Program-made: the position numbers and the translations under genes
The notes under the pieces: generated by a model
Told to the model about the DNA's origin: nothing
The model's input: the letters and a program-made list of their open reading frames with translations, nothing else
Database searches by the model: none
DNA from: Maratus speciosus
Taxonomy: Eukaryota; Arthropoda; Arachnida; Araneae; Salticidae
Direction of reading: 5' to 3'
DNA length: 64,000 nt
Assembly: GCA_963932465.1 (NCBI GenBank)
Contig: OZ010787.1
Span: forward strand, 14,000,926-14,064,925
In this document: positions 55,657-64,000 of the stretch, piece after piece
Position numbering within the stretch: position 1 is the first letter of the stretch
How the letters are laid out: every line of letters starts with the position of its first letter

Positions 55657-58600
55657 TCCCTGCCGGCCCGGCCTACAGGCAGGGGTAGATTTCGAAGTTA
55701 AGTATACTAATTTCACCAACAAAAACTAAATCATTATTAGATATAAATCCACTGTAACAGTTTTATCTGTCTACTTTTGACGAGTTTTTATTTCCTTTTT
55801 ATAAAATAGCTGGTTTTATCAGAATCATGTTAAGGCAATATTAAAAAAAATATTTTTCCATACTCAACAACTCGAAATTTTCTGGCACATTTTCAGATTC
55901 ATTTTTAATAAAAAAAAATATGAAACATGCTGACGTGATTTTTGAAAAGATTTTAAAGCGACCTGTGTTTTTATTTTTCTTTCAATTAATTAAAATAAAC
56001 AATTATTTTTCTCAGTAGGGCAATATTTTTCGTTTCTAACACAATCGCTTCGGGAAATTCTGTTCAAAATGCCCACTTTGACAACATTTTTTGAAATACA
56101 TTCTGTCTCTATCAAAAAATCGATCATTACTATACATTATATAGTTTCTGAATAAGAGAATCTAGCAATTGGATGCGTTTGAGAGCAAAAATGAATTTAA
56201 AAATGAGTAAGAAAATAGACAGTTTGGATTTGAAAGCACCCTTAATAAGATGATTTTTTTCTTCAACCGCTATGTGTTTTTAATTTGTTTTTGCTTTAAG
56301 AATTGGCCCTATCAAAAACTTGCCTGTATAAATGTTGAATACAATATTAAGAAGATATATGATAAATTCAAGGAGATTTTATATCTTGTGAATTGACGGA
56401 GTTATGAAAATTTATCTTCTTCAACCCCTCTTTTTTGTTTTCGTTTTTAATTTTTTTTGCGGTATGAATTGGTCCTATCAAAAACTTGTGAATATAAAAG
56501 TTGTAGATAATATTAAGGAGATGTATAATAAAACTATTGGATTTGATATCTTGAGAATTGACGAAGTAAGGAAATTTTTTTCTCCCAAAAACCCTATTTT
56601 TTGCACCCCTTGAGCCTATTTTAAATTTTATCAAAAATCTGTGATGCATGAATTTTTGGCGCTATTTTTAGAAGTAATAAAAACTTTAAACTGATTTGAT
56701 ATGCACAAAAATTAAGAAGTTATGGGTTTTTTTTCGGTTTTCACAAAACCCCTCCCTATTTCCATCCCCTTTGTACGCTTTTGCCCATTAACGAACTTGA
56801 CCGAGATTTTATATCCCTTGATTTTATGTATCAGTTTGGAAGAGATTTGTGCAGAATTGCGGAAGTTATCGTGTCCAGAAGTAAGTGATAGCACAATTGC
56901 TTCAGGAAATTCCGTTCAAAATGCCCACTTTGACATGATGTTTTGCAATATATTCTGCCTTTATCAAAAAATCGATCATTGCGGTACATTATATAGTTTC
57001 TGAATAAGCGAATTTACCAATTAAATGCGTCTGAGAGCAAAAATGAATTTAAAAATGAGTCATAAACTAAGCAGTTTGGATTTGAGTGCATCCTTAATGC
57101 AATGATTTTTTCAACACAATCCGCTTCGGGAAATTTGGTTCAAAATGCCCACTTTAACAGCATTTTTAAAAATATATTGTGCCTCTATGAAAAAATCGAC
57201 CATAACGGTACATTATATAGTTTCTGAGTAAGAAAACGTACCAATTGGAAGCCTTTGAGAGCAAAAATGAATTGTAAAATGTGTCAGAAAATACGCAGTT
57301 TGGATTTGAATACACCCTTACTTAGAGGATTTTTTTCTTCAACCGCTATGTATTTTTAATTTGTTTTTGCTGTAAGAATTGGTTCTATCCAAAACTTGTC
57401 TATATAGATGTTGTAGACAATATTAAGAAGATATATGATAAATTCATGGGGATTTTATATCTTTTGAATTGACGGAGTTTTGGATTTTTTACTTCTTCAA
57501 ATCCCCTTTTTGTTTTGGTTTTTAATTTTTTTTTGCGGTACGAATTGGTCCTATCAAAAACTTTTGAATATAAAAGTTGTAGATAATATTAAGAAGATTT
57601 ATAATAAAATTAATTGAAATTGATATCTTGAGAATTGACGAAGTTATGAATTTTTTTCTCCCCAAAACCCTATTTTTGCGCCCCTTGAGCCCATTTTTAA
57701 CTTTATCAAAAATCTGTGATACATAAAATTTTGGCCCTATTTTTTGAAGTAATAAAAACTTTAAACTGATTTGATATGTACAAAAATTAAGAAGTTATGG
57801 AGGGTTTTCGGTTTTCACAAAACCCCTCCCTATTTCCATCCCCTTGGTCCACTTTTGCCCATTAACGAACTTGACCGAGATTTTATGTCCTTTGATTTTA
57901 TGTATCAGTTTGGAAGAGATTTGTGCAGAATTGTGGAAGTTATCGTGTCCAGAAGAAAGTGATAACACAATTGCTTCGGGAAAATCCGCTCAAATTGCCC
58001 ACTTTGACATGATTTTTTGAAATATATTCTGCCTCTATCAAAAAATCGATCATTGCGGTACATTATATAGTTTCTGAATAAGCGAATCTACCAATTAAAT
58101 GCGTTTGAGAGCAAAAATGAATTTAAAAATGTGTCATAAAATAAGCAGTTTGTATTTGAGTGTATCCTTAATGCAATGATTTTTCCAACACAATCCGCTT
58201 CGGGAAATTCGGTTCAAAATGCCCACTTTAACAGCATTTTTTAAAATATATTGTGCCTCTATCAAAAAATCGACCATTACGGTACATTATATAGTTTCTG
58301 AGTAAGAAAACGTACCAATTAGAAGCCTTTGAGAGCAAAAATGAATTGTAAAATGTGTCAGAAAATACGCAGTTTGGATTTGAATACACCCTTACTTAGA
58401 TGATTTTTTTCTTCAACCGCTATGTATTTTTAATTTGTTTTTGCTGTAAGAATTGGTCCTATCCAAAACTTGTCTATATAGATGTTGTAGACAATATTAA
58501 GAAGATATATGATAAATTCATGGGGATTTTATATCTTTTGAATTGACGGAGTTTTGGATTTTTTACTTCTTCAAGCCCCCTTTTAGTTTTCGTTTTTAAT

Positions 58601-59034
58601 TTTTTTTGCGGTACGAATTGGTCCTATCAAAAACTTGTGAATATAAAAGTTGTAGATAATATTAAGGAGATTTATAATAAAATTAATTGAAATTGATATC
58701 TTGAGAATTGACGAAGTTATGAATTTTTTTCTCCCAAAAACCCTATTTTTGCGCCCATTGAGCCCATTTTTAACTTTATCAAAAATCTGTGATACATAAA
58801 ATTTTGGCCCTATTTTTTGAAGTAATAAAAACATTAAACTGATTTGATATGTACAAAAATTAAGAAGTTATGGGGGGTTTTCGGTTTTCACAAAACCCCT
58901 CCCTATTTCCATCCCCTTTGTCCACTTTTGCCCATTAACGAACTTGACCGAGATTTTATGTCGTTTGATTTTATGTATCAGTTTGGAAGAGATTGGTGCA
59001 GAATTACGGAAGTTATCGTGTCCAGAAGAAAGTG

Positions 59035-59071
<37 letters not shown>

Positions 59072-59197
59072 AAGTTGTTTACTGAGGGTGGTTTTGGGTT
59101 CTAGGGGTCATGATCGGTGTAGATCTGCAAAAATTATTCAGAAATTCCAACATAGGAACGATCCCAATAGGTAGTATTTCATACGAAATCTACCTAA
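55657..59197 (+). mobile_element. Helentron/HINE-like element, family 1, copy 2
   Basis: The ends match copy 1: TCCCTGCCGGCCCGG hairpin, GGTAGATTTCG at about 55685, tandem units starting near 56040, 57116 and 58192, a long (AT)n tract (59034-59071), GAGGGTGGTTTTGGGTTCTA, and a 3' hairpin ending CGAAATCTACC then TAA. It sits between A and T, and the interrupted palindrome gives the empty site, which confirms both ends independently. It is 3541 bp, almost the length of copy 1. Confidence 0.78.
59034..59071. repeat. (AT)n microsatellite
   Basis: Alternating AT with a single C interruption, next to the conserved 3' block of the Helentron-like copy. Confidence 0.95.
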
Positions 59198-59712
59198 TAA
59201 TAAAAATTGGAAGAAAAATGAGTAGGTTTACTAAACAATGTTTCACTACGCATGCGCAAACGCAATCAAAATATAATGTGCATAATGTATTATCTAAGTA
59301 TATAGAGCAACTTTTGTGAAAGTCTCAAAATCATAGCTTGAAAATTCTGAAAATTATCGTCGATAGAATAAGTTCGAAATCCGTTGTTTCCAAAAGGAAG
59401 CAAGAAAGATGAGGGGTTGTATCCAAATATAGAAGTACATGCAATATTGTGTGCGCTATCTTGGTACTAATCAACAGATATTTGATACAACCCCTCATAT
59501 TTTTGCTTCTTTTTGGGAACAACAGATTTCGAGCTTATTCTATCGACGATAATTTTCAGAATTTTCAAGCTATGGTTTTGAGACTTTCACAAAATATATA
59601 CTTATACCTCTATATACTTAGCTAATACAGAATGCACATTATATTTTGATTGCATTCGCGCATGCGCAATGAAACATTTTTTAGTAAACCTGCTCATTTT
59701 TCATCCAATTAT
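59198..59712. repeat. 500-bp near-perfect palindrome (inner arms of the foldback)
   Basis: AATGAGTAGGTTTACTAAAC, CGCATGCGCAAACGCAATCA, GAAAATTATCGTCGATAGAA and GATGAGGGGTTGTATCCAAA all recur as reverse complements at 59490-59705. The centre is near 59455 with about 30 bases of loop. Confidence 0.9.
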
Positions 59713-60199
59713 TATTATTTTTTAATTCTGATTGCAGAGCATTGTGTACAATGTTGATTGTCATATTTTCTGAAAAGAACTATTTTTTATATTAAGAACT
59801 CTGCAAATTATAAGAAAAAAACCTGGCGAAATTTGGGACTGTTTTTATAAAAACCTTAATTTCTGTACGAGTATGCATGATGAATAAAAATTAACTGTAT
59901 AAAATGGAATGTATAAAAATGAACACAGTATATTACAATAAGCCACTTATTAATAATCTCGAGTTTGGACGCTTTTGCTACATTAGTTTTTACAGGGTTA
60001 TCCAAAAGATATTCGTTCTTTTTTCAATTTCTTGACGGTCCCCTATGGGGTTTCGGGAAAAAACTTTGCGGAAATATATGACCTATACTATACTGTTTAC
60101 ACACCTGCAGTTTCAGGTTAATTCCTCATGTATTTTTCTAGATATTTAACAAAACGTCTAAAATCGCAAGTGACCGGTCACCTTTGGCCATATAGTGTA

Positions 60200-60540
60200 T
60201 AACAAATAATAATTGAATTTCTTCAAAACAGATTAGTTTTGATTTCAAATCCTTTTCTTCTTAAATTTTGACCTTTTATATTTAATAAAATGCGATAAAT
60301 ATCCTAAATGGGACAAATGTATGAGAAATCACATCATATTTAGGCATAATGACCGTACAACTAATTTGGGTAAACAAAATATTCATCAAATTTCAAATCG
60401 ATCAGGGTTTTTTTTGGTAACTTCAATTCAGATAGATTTTAACAATTAAATAAATTTTGAGCTTCTTTTCTGATAAAACTTTAATGTCTTTTTAATTCCC
60501 ACAAAAGCGATGACCATATAAAAAGTTATATTTTGTATTT
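60200..60540. other. No feature seen
   Basis: AT-rich, without recognised repeats or genes. Confidence 0.5.
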
Positions 60541-60544
60541 TTTT

Positions 60545-60679
60545 TTCAGAAGTATATTCATAAGTACCCTGAATAACTGGGGATTTTTTTTTTCGCTTTC
60601 CCATCCGGGAAAAGGAAATGGTATTTTAAAGCTTAGAAAAAGCGGAAAAGATGAAAACGAACACAAAATCGAGCTCCAT

Positions 60680-60716
<37 letters not shown>

Positions 60717-61090
60717 AAATAGAAGTAAATATTAATATTTTTTAAAACCAAAGATACCGTTATACCCTAAAAGTACACTGAATAAAGCGGTTATTTTTTT
60801 TTATTTATATTTTTTTGTTATTTCGTATTTTTATCCGAGAAACACGGATAGCTGTTTAAAACTGCAGAAAAAACGAAAAAAGTGCAAACTAAGACGTAAT
60901 CGAAAAAATGTTTTTTGAAATAGTAAACATTAGTACTCTTTTAAACGAAATATACCGTTAGAACCGAAAAGGTACACGTCGAAAACTTTCGTGTTTTCTT
61001 TCATTCTTTTTTGTAGCTCCAGGGGTGAACGGCGATTGCGACTTCAAAATGCAGAAAAAACGGAACTTTTTCCTTCGTCGAACAGAAGAA
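60545..61090. repeat. Degenerate 210-bp tandem repeat, three units
   Basis: Phrases like AAAAGTACACTGAATAA and tttattttttcg, then gcagaaaaaacgaaaaaag and taccgttagaaccgaaaa, recur near 60552, 60771 and 60971. A 35-base poly-T (60681-60715) lies in the first unit. Confidence 0.6.
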
Positions 61091-61210
61091 AATCCTGACA
61101 GGAGCTGAAAATATCGGCAGTGCGATGGAAGCTCACCATTTTGCGATGTTCATTAGAATTTTAAATTAATATTTCGGTTAATTATCAAAAAATCCAAAAA
61201 CTGGCTTAAG

Positions 61211-61335
61211 ATGCATAACTTCGACCAATCTTCTTATCCTCTCTTGCAAAATCTTGTAGCTCTGCGCACAGCGATTTCTTCAGAACATAGCACATACACA
61301 ATGAGAGAGACAAACTTTTTTTTAATTATTATTAT
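61211..61335. repeat. 3' tail related to the 41126-42714 repeat
   Basis: GAGAGAGACAAAC followed by TTTTAATTATTATTATAGATG parallels gagagagcgaaattttcttttattgctatagatg at 42680-42714. The 5' part is not recognised. Confidence 0.45.
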
Positions 61336-61463
61336 AGATGTTATTCCAACAAAAATTGCTTTAAACAAGTGCTCTGTACTACAAACCGAATAAATATGTG
61401 AAAAAAAAAACGATTTAATGAAATTTTAAGAATTAAAGCTATTAATTAATTTTTTAATTAAAA

Positions 61464-61605
61464 CACTGCAAATAGAGTCTTAAAGTCAGAGACATAAGTG
61501 AATGCAAAAGAATTTTAGACACATAAGTATCTGAAAATTCTGATAAAATAGATGTTTTAATTTAAGGCACATAAGATCTTGCTACACGAAAAGAACGATT
61601 TTGTT
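61464..61605 (+). mobile_element. Left-end fragment related to the 48455 CMC-like element
   Basis: CACTGCAAATAGAGTCTTAA, then agacataagtgaatgcaaaagaattttagacaca and aagtatctgaaaat, align collinearly with 48455-48600. No right end was found. Confidence 0.7.
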
Positions 61606-61739
61606 AAGACAACAAAAAAGTAGTTACGCCTACGAAATTTTGCCCCATCTGTGAGGGAAAAAACACTCACACATTTTAAATTAAAGATCTAGCCATTGAT
61701 GTACGTGTGACAGTACATAGCAACGCTTCGCAGTACCCA

Positions 61740-63168
61740 TTAGGTAGATTTCGTATGAAATACTACCCATTGGCGTCGTTCCTATGTTGGAATTTCAGAA
61801 AAAATTTTGCAGATCTACACCGATCATGACCCCTAGAACCTAAAACAACCCTCAGTAAAAAACTTTATATATATATATATATACATATCTATGTGTCTAT
61901 CTATCTATCTATATATATATATATATCACTTTCTTCTGGACACGATAACTTCCGTAATTCTTCACCAATCTCTCCCAAACTGATCTATAAAATCAAGGGG
62001 CATAAAATCTCGGTCAAGTTCGTTAATGGGCAAAATCGGGCCAAGGGGATGAAAATAGGGAGGGGTTTTGTGAAAACAGAAAACCCCCATAACTTCTTAA
62101 TTTTTGTACATATCAAATCAGTTTAAAGTTTTTATTACTTCTAAAAATAGGACCAAAAATTTATGTATCACAGATTTTTGATAAAACTAAAAATGGGCTC
62201 AAGGGGAGCAAAAATAGGGTTTTTGGGAGAAAAAAATTCATAACTTCGTCAATTCTCAAGATATCAAATCCAATTAATTATATTATATATCTCCTTAATA
62301 TTATCTACAACTTTTATATTCACAAGTTTTTGACAGGACCAATTCGTACCAAAAAAAAAAAAAAAAAAAAAAAAAAAATTAAAAACGAAAACAAAAAAAA
62401 GGGGGTGAAGAAGAAAAAATTCCATAACTCCGTCAATTCACAAGATATAAAATCCCCTTGAATTTATCATGTATCTTCTTAATATTGTCTTCGACATTTA
62501 TATAAAGTTTTCGATAGGACCAATTCTTACAGCAAAAACAAATTAAAAATACATAGCGTTGAAGAAAAAAATCATCTTATTAAGAATGTATTCAAATCCA
62601 AATTGCTTATTTTCTTACTCATTTTTAAATTAATTTTTGCTCTCAAACGCGTCCATTGATAGATTCTCTTCTTCAGATACTATATAATGTACCGTAATGA
62701 TCGATTTTTTTGATAGAGGCAGAATATATTTCAAAAAATGATGTCAAATTGGCCATTTTGAACAGAATTTCCCAAAGTGATTGTGTTAGAAACGAAAAAT
62801 ATTGCCCCGCTGAGAAAATAATTGTTTATTAATCAAGTTTCAATTAATTGAAAGAAAAATAAAAACACATGTCGCTTATAAATCTTTTTAAAAATCAAGT
62901 CAGCAAGTTTCGTATTTTTTCTATTAAAAATTAATCTGAAAATGCGCCAAAAAATTTCGAATTGTTGAGCATGGAAAAGTATTTTTTTTAATACCGCCTT
63001 AACATGATTATGATAAAACCAGCTATTATATAAAAATGAAATAAAAACTCGCCAGAAGCGGTCAGATAAAACTGTTAAAGTGGATTTATCATGATTTAGT
63101 TTTTGTTGGTGCAATTAATATACTTAACTTCGAAATCTACCTCCGCCTGTAGGCCGGGCCGGCAGGGA
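61740..63168 (-). mobile_element. Helentron/HINE-like element, family 1, copy 3 (single unit)
   Basis: Inverted relative to copies 1 and 2. The right edge is the 5' end (TCCCTGCCGGCCCGG hairpin in reverse), with the GGTAGATTTCG motif as CGAAATCTACC at 63131-63141. The left edge is the 3' hairpin, then CTAA followed by T on the minus strand. It contains only about one 1.08-kb unit where copies 1 and 2 have nearly three, plus AT/CTAT microsatellites (61866-61926) and the GAGGGTTGTTTTAGGTTCTA block. Confidence 0.75.
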
Positions 63169-63169
63169 T

Positions 63170-64000
63170 TTTTTTTTTGTTTTGAGCTCTCATCCCATTA
63201 TTGACTGCAAACAGATTGTGAAAGTAAAGATGAAATTTTATTGAAAACTTTTTGACACAATATAATGATGGGGTGGACCGCTAGACAGCCATGTCTTTAC
63301 AGTCTCAGAATATCAGGCCGAATGTCCCTTACACATAAATTGCACGCCAACGACCAATGGGATACAAAGCCAATATGAGAATTTAAACAAACGCCAAAAT
63401 TATCCGTTGCATAGTAAAGCAATTGGAGAGAATTTAAATTATTGGCGAATAAAATGATAAAGACAAAATCCCGGAAATACCTCAAACAACCCTATAGACA
63501 CATCTACAAAACGTTAGAATCTATTTATATTACTGATGACATATAACATTTATGTTTAAATTTATTGCATGACTATAATGCAATAAATGAATAAAAACCC
63601 TTGTTAATAAAAATAATAGCTTTCTTTTATAAACTGAGCAAGGAAATTACCCACATCAATCATGCAAATAAAATAGATTAGTATTAAATTTATATCGAAT
63701 ATGATAGGAAAATAACTCATAAATCTTGCTGTATAATTAAAGTTGTTGAATTGCAGATTTAGATTAGCGAAAAGCAAAATGATAATGAATCAATCCGTTT
63801 AAAATGTTTATTATATAATATTTTACTTCCGCATGAAAGAAAAGAGAAATAAACATGAAAATGTATTGTGATTACTTTTTAAATAATACTGTTAAGACTC
63901 TTTGAATAGAAGGAAAGAAAGAGTAAACTTTAATTTAAAAATAGAATAAAAGAACAATATATGATGCATCATCATACTATCCAAACATTTTTTGTTGGAC
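63170..64000. other. No feature seen
   Basis: AT-rich sequence without supported genes, element ends or tandem repeats. Frames here are under 95 codons and featureless. Confidence 0.55.

Larger units (their letters stand above)
55021..60197. mobile_element. Palindromic (foldback) TA-flanked element split by insertions
   Basis: The ends CACTATATGGCCAAGGGCGA and (reverse complement) CACTATATGGCCAAAGGTGA are flanked by TA (55019-55020, 60198-60199). The left arm 55021-55656 matches the reverse complement of 59715-60197, and the inner arm 59198-59440 matches the reverse complement of about 59470-59712. Joining these pieces gives an original element of about 1.5 kb that is almost wholly palindromic (arms about 700 bp). 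A 3.5-kb Helentron-like copy (55657-59197) and a 170-bp MITE (55409-55580) interrupt the left arm only. Confidence 0.85.

Overview
This is an AT-rich (roughly 70% A+T by eye) animal nuclear window with no operons, no long host exons and no recognisable RNA gene. Everything codable is transposon-derived. The mix of repeats (Tigger/pogo and mariner relics, hAT elements, TTAA-flanked elements, CACTG-ended elements, a tRNA-like SINE, a solo LTR, Helentron-like elements carrying satellite arrays) plus an uncharacterised protein family I associate with spiders, aphids and Hydra suggests an arthropod, perhaps a chelicerate. The species call is an inference. || Layout. 1-7.9 kb: a 32-bp minisatellite, old 170-bp degenerate repeats, and a Tigger-type MITE (2948-4173) holding a mariner-type MITE. 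7.9-14.65 kb: a long inverted repeat split by a 5.7-kb hAT-type element with a perfect 8-bp target duplication (attacaat). That hAT carries two satellite-bearing Helentron-like elements. 16.4-21.3 kb: palindromic CCATGGTAGC repeats, a TTAA element made of 318-bp tandem units, a solo LTR, a TTAA MITE and a decayed Tigger. 21.5-26.7 kb: a TIR element interrupted by a 3.5-kb Helentron-like element and a piggyBac-type MITE. 26.9-30.8 kb: a CACTC-ended element with nested hAT and Tigger MITEs. 31.8-36.4 kb: a TTAA palindrome and a 3.6-kb Tigger with a broken DDE transposase gene and a nested mariner. 37.3-39.8 kb: a CACTG-ended 2.5-kb element with TTA duplications and the longest reading frame of the window (minus strand, one stop codon). 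40.8-52.6 kb: tandem-unit repeats split by insertions (unclassified repeat, hAT with nested Harbinger-type palindrome, SINE, an 8-10-unit palindromic satellite, a second CACTG-ended element, a foldback MITE). 53-54.4 kb: two small TIR elements. 55-60.2 kb: a foldback element split by a second 3.5-kb Helentron-like copy. 60.5-63.2 kb: 210-bp degenerate repeats, a CACTG end fragment and a third, inverted Helentron-like copy. The last 0.8 kb is featureless. || How it fits together. The window is a stack of nested insertions, often resolvable because target duplications are intact or because an uninterrupted copy of the host repeat lies nearby. Two themes stand out. First, at least three element families share one plan (5' motif, internal tandem array, microsatellite, GGG-rich block, 3' hairpin complementary to the 5' motif), so transposons here act as carriers of satellite DNA. 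Second, the only near-intact protein gene lies between CACTG terminal inverted repeats and 3-bp duplications, which suggests that this uncharacterised family is a CMC (CACTA-Mirage-Chapaev) transposase.
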